This document shows positions 46,403 through 58,900 of a stretch of DNA of 64,000 nt, piece by piece. A program made the position numbers and the translations under genes. Position 1 is the first letter of the stretch. Each line of letters opens with the position of its first letter. The DNA is from Pipra filicauda. Its lineage: Eukaryota > Chordata > Aves > Passeriformes > Pipridae. The notes beneath the pieces are model-generated. The model had not been told where the DNA came from and searched no databases. It saw only the letters and a list, made by a program, of their open reading frames with translations. The stretch spans positions 62,001 through 126,000 of the forward strand of contig NW_024104377.1 in assembly GCF_003945595.2 (NCBI RefSeq), written 5' to 3'.

Positions 46403-49400
46403 CTCCTTCTTGCTAATTTGTTTATTCCTTGACTGTCATGTAATACAGGAACTGGCAATGTGGTCCCTGAGCTAGTTTTTCCACTATCAGCACATCAGTA
46501 TTCAGGAGTCCAACTGCTGCTGTTTGCAAATATGTGTAGATGAATGTAGTCCAAAATGTACAAGTTAGACCTAAACATTAAACTCCATTTACTGTATAAT
46601 TAAAACCAAGTCTTCAACAAACAAAAAATGAAAAGTGTGCATCTGAAAATATGAGCAAATAAAAATATGGGGTTTAATATGCTTGGAAAAGGGATTTTCA
46701 TGCAGTTTCTATCTCTGACATTCGTCTGTTTTGCATACATTTCCTCTCCATACATGTGTCTGGACTTTAAAAAGTAGATTTTTGAGGCTGAGTATTAAAT
46801 TGCAGCATGAACAGCTAATAAACGTAGATAATGAGTCATTATCTATAAAAGTTTTGTCCAAAATTCAACAGCGTTGATGCCAAAGATTGAGGAACTAAAG
46901 CAAAGACTCTTTTCCCTGCCAGGCAAGGCACCTTAGCTAGACTTCATACATACAGGTACACACACCAGGGCCCAAAAGGGTTCTTGTGATCTTGATATGA
47001 AGAATGGTCTGCAATGGCTTGTGATGTGAAAGCCTTCAATAAAGCATTAATTTTTTGAACTTACTGAGTGTACTTCTCTCCTGTTTATATTAACTTTTTA
47101 AAATACATGATAAGCTTTCTTTACTTTGGGTGTATTTGGCTACATAGGCTGATTTTAAATGCTCTGCTAAATGAACCCAGAATAATATGCTGGGTGCACA
47201 AATGAGAGAAGACCATCAGTGGTATTTGCTGTGCTACTAAAGCACTCCCTTGATGCGGATAGAGGAATTTTGAAAAGACATGTCGTGTACTGGCATTAAA
47301 GCATTTCAGCACCTGGAAGATTTGGAGGCCAGCCCAGGGTAAGAGTGGGACCTCTAGGTACTTGAACTTCACACTGATGGAACTTGAGGAGCATCTTGAC
47401 AGTGATGGAAATGAACCCTAGACTGAAAGCTGAAGCAGAGACAAGCGGTTAAATTAATGCAACAGCTATCCAAAGTTCAGAGCATGGCTGGAGCCAACTG
47501 CGTCACAACTCAAATTGCTTGTGAAGACAAACCATCAGCAGTGCCACTTCCATTCTGGCAAACAGATGCTTGGACAAGAAACATTTACCCACGGAAACAT
47601 GCATCCATGGAAATCTTTGCTGTGTTTGAAAGCTGACCTGTCTCCTCAAAGTGCACCTCATATGGCATGGTGTTATCTGAAGAATGCATTCTATCTGAAA
47701 CAATTTCATATGCAAGGAATCAACAAAAACCATAGATGAAGTGAAAAATGGAGTCCCAGGAGAAGCTGTATGCCCACATAGTTTCATATTAGGCAGAGGA
47801 AAAGAAAAAGTATATATTCATTGTCAATGTAGGATTTTGATGATAATAAGAGCCTTTCTGTGGGTAGCCACCGTATTGCTTGAGCACAGGAAGATAAATC
47901 AGTTTAATCCCTGACTGATAGAAAGCCTGGATCTGACCTGACCAGCCTACAGAGCTCTCTAGGAGGCAGCCTAGCAAGCTGGTTCTGCCCTAGATACCAC
48001 ACTGCAGCTGCTAGCCCACTTGTCTGGACGTGGGATGCACCTGGATCACTGCCTTTTGGATGTCTGCTAATTAATTCCTTCTTGTCCTGGATAGACCTAA
48101 ACAGTTCAGTTGCCCAAGAGCAATTCACAAGCGTAATGATGCTTGTTAGTGTATGTCAGTCATTAACTGGGGTTTGCTCATTTTGCCTAGTGCCCACAGT
48201 CAAAGCACACAGGTGCACACACTCAAATGGACATGAGCCTGTTTGAGCTTTCATATTCCAGTTACTAAACAAAGCAAAGAAAGTGATTTCTCCTCAGATC
48301 ACCCCAATTTGCCTGGACATATGCAATTTTTAGAGGGTTCCAAATCAATCAGCGGACAGATAGGGGTCCCTATTTCTACGACTTCTCAGAGAGGTGACTG
48401 AACTAAATGGTTCTCTGCGAAGATGAGGCATCTCATACGTCTTTGTTCCTTTGTGGCATGAACACAGAGAAAAAATAGAGGAAATTGGTCAGGCATGTAT
48501 CTAATTTATTCAAGAAGGTGATAAAATTGAGAAGCAGTCAGAGTATCTACTGAACTACTAATTAAGTATGACCGCAAAGAACCCTGTATGACCTACAGGC
48601 TCAGCTTAGGTTGTTATGAAATTTTAGCACCCATTCAGGAAGAGTGAAGGGATGCCTGGCTTTCTATAGATAGTAACGGCTACTTTGGGTGCCTTTGGCT
48701 ACTGTCTGGCCTGACATTATGAAATCTAACTTTACAGATTGAGATGTATTTTGCATTTCCTTGGGTCAAGTCTGAATTTAACCTGCAGGGGAGAAAAAAA
48801 AGGATGATTATTTAGGAAACTGAAAATGCTAAGGGAGCTCTTGGATGCTATGCTTCTCTTCCCCATCTTACTGCCTGCAAATAACAGCTTTCCTTACAAT
48901 TTCCGACAGAAAGTATTTGGAGCACTTATTTTGACTTCCTGATTTGAGTGTGTGCTTGACTCTGTGCAAGTGGCTACAGTTACCAAAAGCGCTGAAACAG
49001 AATGCTGTGCCTCAACATGAATATTCAAGTTCTTTCAGGAGGACACCGCTAAGATCATTACAATTGCTAATTATAAAAGTGGTAGCCAAAACTCCCGCTT
49101 CCTTCTATTATTCTTACATCCTGCAGATGTCCTGATTTAGCCATTTAATCATCAGATTCTCTTGGGTATCATCTGGTCGTTCAGTCTTGTGTTTCTTTTT
49201 TTAAAAAAGAAGTTGCTTTGAATTTTTAGTGTGGTGTTTCTTATTTTCTCAAATGTTATGTTTAATTATTTAATATTATATGTGATGTTGCATTTCTTAA
49301 ACACTGTTCTTGGCAAGTGTGCATGCACTTAAAAGGTCTCCGAGCCACATTTTAGTTCCTGGGAAAACAGTACATATCCCTTTAGTCAAAGCAGACATTT

Positions 49401-52400
49401 CATTTTGCCTTCAATCATTATAGCACCTGCTCACCCTCAGCCACAGCAGCTCTTTCAACAACCCTGTCATGCAGCTTCTGTAAGTTTTGTTTACATCTGA
49501 AAATATTGCTCCTATGTGGCAGCACTTGTTAGACCCATACCAAAGTCTGTGCTGTGCTTGTGGGCTGCTGTGATGCCCTTCTCTGCAACAGCACCTTGTG
49601 AAATGGTGTTTGGGGGAATAGTAAGCGGAGTGAATGGTTGGCTGGAGTCCCCTGGCTATTCCAGCACTTTTGTGCTACCTGTCAGCTCTAGATTTCTGAA
49701 TGACCTCCTCATCTTTTCATATGCTCTAATTTTCCCATAGCTAATGAGATAGCATGGAACTGCCACACCATAATCTGTAAGGAAAACAGTATGAAGGGAG
49801 GAAAGGTCACCCATTAGGAAACCACAACCCCGAGGCCTAGGAACACATAGCCGTTGTGTTCCACCTACTGTCGCAAGAGGCTATATTTGTAAATCATTTA
49901 TGCTGTACTATGTTTGTAACGCACTGATGGTGTGGTATTCACTGCATGGCATAGTCTGACACTGTGAAAACTCATATCCTTTGAAAAGGCCACTAATGGA
50001 GATTGGGAATAGAGATAATTACAAGAGTTGGCAGAGCTAAACCATCAGATCACAATAGCAAATTTGGCTACCGAATTGATTAGCAGCATGAGAGACTCTT
50101 CTATACCAGAACAAATTCTATTTTTTTCCTTCTTCTTTCTTTCCAATAAGCCAACTGAGCTCAGCTCCATAGTTGCAACAGAGTCCACAGATTATTCTCT
50201 GTGCCTAACTCATCTCTTTTGTGTTGATTTTCTTTTCAGTCTATTTTTTTTCCAGAAAATAGCACAAAAGTTGTGTTTATTTCTTCTGTGTGGGTTAATG
50301 TATCTGAAGATAAATTCTCTGTTTTCCTCTGCACATGCACTCAATATTTGTGTTGCATTACCACCAAGGATTCAAGTCCCAGAGCATGTGTATAAAGGTG
50401 CAAAGCAAAAATCTTATCATGTTCATGTTACTTGCTCATTTTCCAATCAAGCCTAAAACTGCTGGCAGGTCACCTTACTGAAGCACTGGATCTCACTGCT
50501 CAGAAGCCAGCCCCAGGGACACACTCCAGGCTCTTCAGAAGTGATAGCCAAAGCCACGGGAAGAGAGGATGTCTGAAAATGGAAGAGGAATGTGAAAAGC
50601 AAGATAGGTGGGTAGAGTGGGTGATAAAAGGGTGACTAAGGGGGGAGGGGAATAAGAGAGAGAAGTAGCTCTAATGAGCCTTGGAAAAAAAAATTAATAC
50701 AAAGAGAGTTTTAGGGAATGAAAAGATGACAGACTTTTTTTTTTTCTCTTTTCCTGTGGATGAGTCCAGAGAAAAAAAAAATGCATCTATTTGAATGGAC
50801 TATATTACTCTGGAATTCACATTATCCAGCTGTTAGGATGTTATTTCCCATATCTGTGTGAATTTATGATGCCATTACAGAGAACAGGTACTGAAGCCTC
50901 AAAGCAGTTGGGGTTTCCCCTTGCTGCCATCTTGTACTGCATGTCCTCATCTGCATCAGTGTGAAACGCTGCCTGTGGGGTTCAGCATCAGGCAATATCT
51001 GCTTTGTGGTGAAGTAAATAACTGCACAAAGTATCCTACCCAAGGCTGTCCACCATGCCCATGGTGCAGCCTTCACCCAATTTTTCAAGCCCCATTTCTG
51101 AGTCTGAACCTCAAGAACAGCCTTCCTCTCCCAGAGCCATGTGGTGCACAAATTTGCCCTGTCTTTATGTGAGCAGATGGTCGGAAGGACCCGAGTGAGC
51201 TGCTGTGCAATGTCCCACATGAGAAAACAAAGTAAGCCTTTCCATCCCCGGTTGCTTTTATTCAGGAGTACTGAGGGCTGAAATCATATGAATGGGCAAG
51301 CAATGGGCATTTTAATGCCACGTGAGCTCCAGTCCACTGGTCAGTATAACAAAGGTGTTTGAACTGCTCATAGTTTTCCTGCTAGGCAACAGGGGCATGG
51401 CAGCCATCCAGCATACATCCTCTCCTACTGGACTGGGTTCTCCCATGTTGACCATCCTATGCATTTCTTTTGACCTTACCTTTGTGCAGCAGTTCACATC
51501 TGTGCTCCGCAAAATCAAAACCTTAGACAGCTTTCTTAATCATGGTTGAATTTATTAGCCCAGGTTCTTCTCTTGGTTACTTGAGGCAAATCCAAATGTT
51601 CTCTCAGGTATATCAGAGGGCAAAACTTTGTTGATAATTTTTTGAACCTCTGTCTTTTGCTATAAACGATCCCCTTGGAACACTTCCTCCTTGCTTCATA
51701 AACTTCTTTTTCACCATTTGGAAATACTGAATAAGCTGAACAACTTGGCGGCGCATTAAAGCTTGTTTGAAACTACACACAAAAGATTTTGTGCAGCTCA
51801 AATGCCAGAGAAATGTGTTCACATGTGATTGAACATAACAGTCCAAGATTAGAAAATCTAGCAAGAAGCAGGGGGGATTAAGACCATGGCCTCATGAAAA
51901 ACTTCATAACTTTGGATGAAAGTCAAGGCAATGAGGTAACCAGATGAGACCAGTTTGCCGAATTGTATCATTCTACCACAAAATAAGCAACGTAAAAAGA
52001 TTTTACTCATTTCACTTCCACTCTTATCCTGCATCTAGGCATGAATATAAATTTTTAAAGCCTTGCAGTATTAAAGCTATATATTTGTGTCAGCAAATTG
52101 TACATAGTCTGTTTTGTAAATATTAGGAGCTCTAAACCCTTGGGCCAAATTCTGCAATGAGATGCACAAATACAGCTCTGACAGTTTTCAGTTGAAGCTG
52201 TGCATGAAACAACAGAATGCATAATTTGACTAAACCAAATCCATACTTTTTAGTAGCATAAAACATTGGAAAAATAAGTTGGGCTAAACTCTGATCGCAG
52301 ATGCATTATTATAATTGAGATAATAACACAGCCAGTTATGTTATTCTAATTTAAAAATATGCTAGCAAAAAAGAGCAGAATTAGAGCTGTTTGTTGTAGA

Positions 52401-54787
52401 GTCTAATAGAGAGTTTCTCCTTCTTGATGAGGTGCTGGCTCTTCAAAGGAAACATTAACATCTATGTTAAAAAAATTAAATTCCTACCTATGTAAAGTGT
52501 TTTGTGCATTTTGACTACAAAACAGTAAGTCATCAAAGAGGTCTCAAAAACTACTTTTTCTTGTTCACTCCACCAGAAGGATGAATCTGTGAGATCAGCT
52601 AAAATTGGTATGTGGCTCTGTTGCTGCTCCATACTAGTGAGATTAGCAAATGAGATTAAAATTTTCACCCACCATACCTTGAATAAAATAAAATGGTATA
52701 TTCCTCCTCTGAAAATTTCTTACGTTTAAGTGCTGGCCTCCACCCCTCTGTAATGGAGCTGGAGTTTACTGTTCTAGTGAGACGTCTCTATTCTTATGAA
52801 ATTTAAAAAAGCTTGTTTCTCTAAGATTTTTAAACCATCCCATACTTTTCTAGTCCTATAAGTCTCTAGAAAAGTATCTATTCTAGAAAAATTTCCAATA
52901 ACTCAAGATTAAACTTATCAAATGTCTTGCGTACTTTTCCTCTGTTCTACACTCTGACTGAACCTTCTAGTTCCCATTTCTTGAGCAACAAAAATGAAAC
53001 ATAGTTCTGTTTTACAATGACCCTGAACTGAATGATTTGGTCTTTGGCACAGGTTTTAAGGTGGAATTATTTAGAATTTTTTTCATTTTCAAGGAGAAAT
53101 ATTTCTTTCTTTATATTGTCTTGTTTTGTTTTTTGCAAAACTAATATGTGGATCCAGAACTGGATTTTAAAAACTGTGGTCAGGAGTTGTCTGATCTAGG
53201 GCTGGGGAATGGGTTCATCTCCTTTTATCTCTGTGATTTACACTGTTTTGTTGCAAGGACAATAAAGTGTTATTACAATTCAATGTATGCTACTACTCTC
53301 TAAGGAAAGGGCAACCTATTAGGAAAAAGGCACAAAACCCAATGTAATTTGAAAATAACACAGCATAACTGATATTTCTTTAGAACAGGCTTATATGGAA
53401 GGGAAGCAGAGGTTAATTGTGCAAAATAGTATTCCTGCACATCCAAATGCCATTTCTAAATGTTATAGTACATTAAAGTATTCTACAGTGAATTAATAGT
53501 CCTAACAGTGATGATAAGCATGAGTGGACTTGAGGAGGTATCCTGCAGCTACTTTTGTCAAATATAACAAGGAAACAAGGAACTCTGCTTTTGGCCAGAG
53601 TTAATGAGATATTAGCAGTGAATAAAGCAATTTTAAAACAAAATTTCCTTTGTTATATTTTAGCAAAATATTGCCAAACACTTCTGTAGTGACCAAGATG
53701 AAATAACCTTGCAGAGAAATTTGGCAATCCTGTATAGTGTATTCATTTAAGGTGTCACTAGTAGGGCCACCTCATGTCCTGGAAATGTCCATCCAACCTA
53801 GATTGGTGCAGCCTAATAATCTTTCCACGCTTCAACATGACTGTCAATGGTGGGAATTGGTGTAGTGTTCCCAAGATGTCTGGTCTTGTATTCAGCAAAA
53901 GGCAAGCCAGCACAACAGAGGCTGAACAAATAATTCTTGCCAACAGTCATATCGAACTAGCAGCTTTTAACTGCTGAGGTATTAAGAGAAACAGTGTGGG
54001 AAATGGTGGCTGAGCGTCTGTCCTGAGAGCCCTGTAGCTTTCAGTGTCGCCTGGCTTATAATGGTAGAGGTCACCTGTAAAGGAAGTTACTCAGTGCTGT
54101 GGAAGGGTAAGTTGACTTTTATGGTAACTTTTCTAAGGTAACCAAAGGACTCAGATGCCATTTATGTATTTATTTTCAGAAAGTGTGGGGCACATGCTCT
54201 GCTTTTGAAAAGTCTCCCCTGGAAAGACTCCAGAAATATATTGAAAATTCTATCTCTCCACAGCCCTTCCATAGCCCCAGCACTTGTTGCTGCTGGACAT
54301 ATCTGAGGGAAGGATAGGGGCAAAGGGCTCTTAATGGAATGTGTAGTGCTTCAGCATGTGTGAGACTGTATTTATAAACCCAGATCTACATAAACCTGGA
54401 CTAGAGGAGTGACAAGAAGGAAGCAGCGTTCAAGGTGGCTGCACTGCCCAGTCTCTGTGAGATGCAATTTACTCTGCTGCTTGGTGCAGTTTGAAGCTAT
54501 GTGCTCCTAAGCGTGGTTGAAGATTCCAGAGATACTGAATAGCACAGAACTACCTAGTGCAGGAATAACACATTCTGCCCAAAGAAAAACTTCTCTGAAG
54601 ATTGTCATGCGAGTTACCACTGAATGATTGTAGAGAGAAACTTCTCTGAGTTTCACTCGCATCTCTTAAGGAAAGTTCTCTCAAGTAATAATACACAACA
54701 ATTTCCTTTGACTTTCATATATGTACTGATCTATTATTGCCTTAAGCAAAAAGGTATGGCATAAATCACTGCATTACAATGCAATGC

Positions 54788-54801
54788 ACGCTCTAGAGCG
54801 T
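54788..54801. repeat. 14-bp perfect palindrome
   Basis: ACGCTCTAGAGCGT is self-complementary. Just to its left is a second inverted repeat, TGCATT-AC-AATGCA. They form two adjacent hairpin-capable motifs with no known role. Confidence 0.65.
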
Positions 54802-55896
54802 TGTAATCATAGACACAATTGTAACAGCAGGTCTATGTTGTCCTGTTAAATAGAGATCTGTAATTCAGACCATGCAGAATTGAGTGTGGCTTGTACTGCT
54901 TAGGATCATAAATCCAAAGTGGGAGTTTTATCTCTCAGCTTTCTTTACTATGGGGATTGCTATCAACTGCAAGGATAAGCTACTCCATCAATTCAGTGCT
55001 AATAGGACTCCCTGGGTGTCATCACCCAAGTGTCTCTGACCAATTACAGTTTTTAACTTAGTCAATCCAGCATAAATATTCTTTAATACCAGTTAACACA
55101 ATCTGTTCATCATAATGATAGTTTTACAATCATGCCAACATTTGCAGACCTTGGAATACATACAGGATGGAGAAAACCCCATAGCCTGAATGAAACATCA
55201 TCTTGTTATTGAAATAGCATCTTGGTATTTTTACATGTAATGTTCTATCAGAGAATGAAAGAATGCTCCAGGATAGATGTTCAATTAAATCTCCTGTTTT
55301 TATTACAGAAAGACTGCAGCCATACATTTTAGATTGTTCTGCTGTGCTATATTATTAGGAGCAAAATATATTATTAAGGTTAGTTAAAGAAGGTATCTCT
55401 TCCCTTTAAGCTAGTGGTACTGGGAGGGTTTGAGGATATTTTTTCAGCTCCAACAATATTACTTCCCCAAACAAGATTGTAATTACAGTGTAAAGGAGAA
55501 AAAACAGATTTACGGTTTGACGACAGTGAAGGCAATAATCCTAACAAATAGAGGACAGAGCCCAATAAAAAACAGTTATGATTTTTGCCTTGTCCCTGAC
55601 TATGTAATTTCCTTGTTCTATCTGTGGGAGGACATACATTGCCTGAGCTACTCCTGAGGCTCTCCAAAGTCATCTTTCACTCTTACATTTCAGCAGCAAG
55701 CACTTACAGCAAACTTTCATTCCATATAACAGCTACATATTACCTAAGAAACCTCAGCTGCAAGATTGTTCAGTGTGATTCTTGGAACATAAAAATGATT
55801 GTTTTTCATTGAAATGTTCTGGTCCAATTTGACCCATTGAGACCAGCAAATAGCAAGTGCCTGAAATAAAGCATTTTCAGATGACAGGAGAAAAGA

Positions 55897-55995
55897 ACTG
55901 GGAATTAGGATTCTGAGGGTATTAGTTCTTGCTCTGCCACTGGCTGCCTACACAACTTTGGTCAAACTGCTTTTTTCTCACATTTCTCTCCCCCT
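55897..55995 (+). mobile_element. MIR-like SINE relic
   Basis: About 100 bp in the order of the MIR core: a decayed GGGAATTAGGATTCTGAGGG, then CTTGCTCTGCCACTGGCTGCC, ACTTTGGTCAAACTGCTT and a C/T-rich end. The CTCTGCCACT...ACTTTGG.CAA spacing is the hallmark of the tRNA-derived MIR/CORE-SINE family found across amniotes. The tRNA promoter part and the 3' LINE-like tail are not clear. It is an ancient, inactive copy; such relics are relatively few in birds. Confidence 0.62.
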
Positions 55996-58900
55996 GTTCT
56001 TGCTACTTAAGTTGCAAGCTTTCCATATTAATTTGCACAGACTGTAGCACAGTGCAATTCCATCTAAGAAAGGGCATATTTACAAAACCAGGCAAGCTTT
56101 CTCTCTCATTAACCTCACCAGTCCTATGTTGTCATGGGGCTTGTTGGGGCTTTTTTAGGGATGAGGATTCAGAACATCAGCTGCTGAAACCGTATATTTT
56201 TGTTCTGAGAAAAAGTAATTTTCTGGGGTTTGAGTCCACTTCCTCTTTCCTACAGAGCTGTGGCTGCAGCAAGATGTGTGTAGACAGGGATGCTGGGCAG
56301 CTGGAGAGAGCTGCTGGCAGCAGCTGGTGCCTACTCCTCCCCAAGCTACTTCCCTGTCCTGGGCTTACCTCACCACAACCAAGAGGGGAGTTCCCTCATC
56401 TGACTTCAAGAAAACACTGCTTACTTGGCTCCAACATAACTCAAACAGGAATTTGGTGGAAGAGTTACAAGGAAGGTAGAAAACAGCATAGTTGTGAAGG
56501 CCCCTCGTGCCTAGGTTACACTGGGATTTGTACCCAGATAGATTTTTAGCCTGCTGCAATCATTACCACATCTTGAGGCCTTGGGTAATTTTCCTCCATC
56601 ACTGGATTGATTGAGGCAAGGTGAATTTTTCTGCTTTTTCAAGGAACCTTGCTCAGTTACTTCGGAGTAAATTCAGACTGGCCCATTTCGGGAGGCGACA
56701 GAAAGCTGCTTCAGACACTTGTCTGATGACAACCTCATACCTTGCTTGATAAAGCCAAATCACGTCAGAGAACAATAAAAGGGAAAAATCTACCTTTCCT
56801 AGGCCTCAGTCCTTGCACGATCAGAGAGCCCCAACACTGGGTGGGGGAGTAGCTATAGAAAGGAGCAAGGGAGGAGATCTCTGCACGGCAGGGGGATGGC
56901 AGGGAGTAGGATGGAAAGGAAGGAGGAAGCAGCCCTCCAGCAGGTGAAAACAATTAGGGAAGAGACTGTGACCTATCCTGCACAAGCTATTAACAGTTGT
57001 TCCCAGATGGTTTTTATTAATAAAATTTTGGCCTAATTATGCTACTGCACTTCAATTTTGTTTTACTTTCTATGCTTCTGGGACAAAAGGCAAAATATAT
57101 TCAGGAGAAATGAGAAGATGATCCTGGAGACAAGAATCCCTGACATTTTTAAAGATATATTAACCAATACAGTAGCAACTTTACTCATGGGAAAGCAGCA
57201 AAAATTGTGAAAACTGGAGACAGAGACTAGAAAAAGAAAAACAGAGTTAAAGAAAGAACACAGCAATGTAGAAGAAATGAAGGATATAGTGCAACTTCTT
57301 AACTTGTAATGGAAAAACCTTATTGTCAAATACCATGCATGACATGTATGAACAATGAATACTTTCTAAATCCTGTACAGAAGCATGAAGGGTATGGAAA
57401 TGTCTGCCAACATTGCCTTTCCTAAAAAGATCCATCCATCCAGGGCAAAAGTATGCAGGCAGCCTCAGAGAAGCCTGCTCTGCAGAGACCAGTTTTCTCC
57501 CCTCCTGTTCTCTGGTGTTACTAGAAGAAGAAGAAAACCTGGAAAAAGGTGCTTTTTTTTTGTTCTTGGCAGTGCAGTACATGGGCCTTAATTTATGAAG
57601 ACTTGTTCTGAATAGTCCTACTGTAACCTCAGTGTACCTGCCAAAGCTGAAAAAATTCAAAAACTTTGCAGGCTGAAGATGTCCTCTAGCTTTTTTTCTA
57701 TTTTTATTTATTTTTAGTTTGCAGGTTGCTATGGTTTTAACTGTGACGGTCAAAGGACATGGGTGAGCTAAAATTTGCAGGTCTTTACTGGAAAAAGTAA
57801 TACAATGGGAAAAAGGAGATAATCTTCCTGGCGTACAAGCCCTTCCTGTCGACTTTTTCCGACTATAGGGGTTGGTCTAATAAAAAATGCTGCTCGCACT
57901 CACAAATCTTATCTCACCTGCAAAAAGATTGTAATTCATTTACAACTCTAAAGGCCTCAGACTACTATTTATTTTAATGCTGGAACAATCCTAACAATGT
58001 GCCTGTGTATTTGATAGTCTAAATTTGAAGCATTAAAGGCAATTTGTGACATAACTCACTCAGGCTTTTTTATTTTTTGGTCCCAAATGCATAGCTTAAC
58101 TCATATAATCAGAAAGTGGGTTTACAGAAGGTATTGCAGCTTTAATAGTTGAAGAAGCATTAGCAATTTAGGAAAAGGTAGTAGATAAAAACACTGGAAA
58201 TTTTAGAAAATGTTAATCCTTTTCCTTACTGAAATTTGCTTTGCCTGAGGCATCATTCCTAAAGAGTGAAAAAAAAAAAGAGGAAAAAACCAAGCTGCAT
58301 TAAGATTTAACTGCAGGATTGAATTTAATTTTGTTCTATCACATTTGTACACAGGAAAGGTATATGAATAACTAGTCCTTCCTGCACAACATATCATCAG
58401 AGCATTGTCTGATATGTTTGTAATTGCTTATGCAAAGACTGAGGAATGTGATGGGGAATGCTATGGCCCAGCAGTGGTACGCTGTGTTAAAATCCAGTAT
58501 AAAATAAACTATTGCTAGTTAAAGTATTTGAGATGACCAGCTTAAAGCACATTCATTGCTGCTTGTGCAAGAATAGTTCCTGCGTGAACATGAAAGAAGA
58601 ATTTTGTTCATCCCTAGTATGTAGTTATAAATTATCTATATTTGGGCTGGAATCACATCCTGTTTTGTTTTTATGAGAGTATTAAGCATGTTTTTCATAC
58701 TGGGTAAGTAATGAAACCAACAGTATTAAGAACACAGCAATATATCCTAGGTACCTATTGCTGCAGTAGATGAGAACCTTGGCAGATATGGATAACAGAG
58801 ACTTTACTAATTCAGCTGTCATTTTCTTGTATCAGCTTACCTTCTAAACCTGTCTGGAAAAGAAAGCGAATAAACTGCTGTTCAACATGCATACAAGAAA

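Larger units (their letters stand above)
45254..55896. other. Unique noncoding sequence, no gene seen
   Basis: About 10.6 kb. An A-rich low-complexity stretch lies at 46321-46402. The longest frames are 142 codons at 50028-50456 (plus, T-rich) and 118 codons at 50864-51220 (minus), both without recognisable domains. At 47503-47787 both strands are open for over 70 codons. Short palindromes occur near 54788. No interspersed repeat was recognised. Confidence 0.6.

Noticed and set aside
47503..47787. Overlapping 94-codon minus and 74-codon plus frames as a transposase or pol fragment
   Set aside because: No catalytic motif, terminal repeat or RT block is visible in either translation.
50028..50456. 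142-codon plus-strand frame as a gene
   Set aside because: The product is dominated by Phe, Leu and Ser from T-rich codons and has no family features.
50864..51220. 118-codon minus-strand frame as a gene
   Set aside because: It is overlapped by an 83-codon frame on the other strand, has no domain and shows no splice context.
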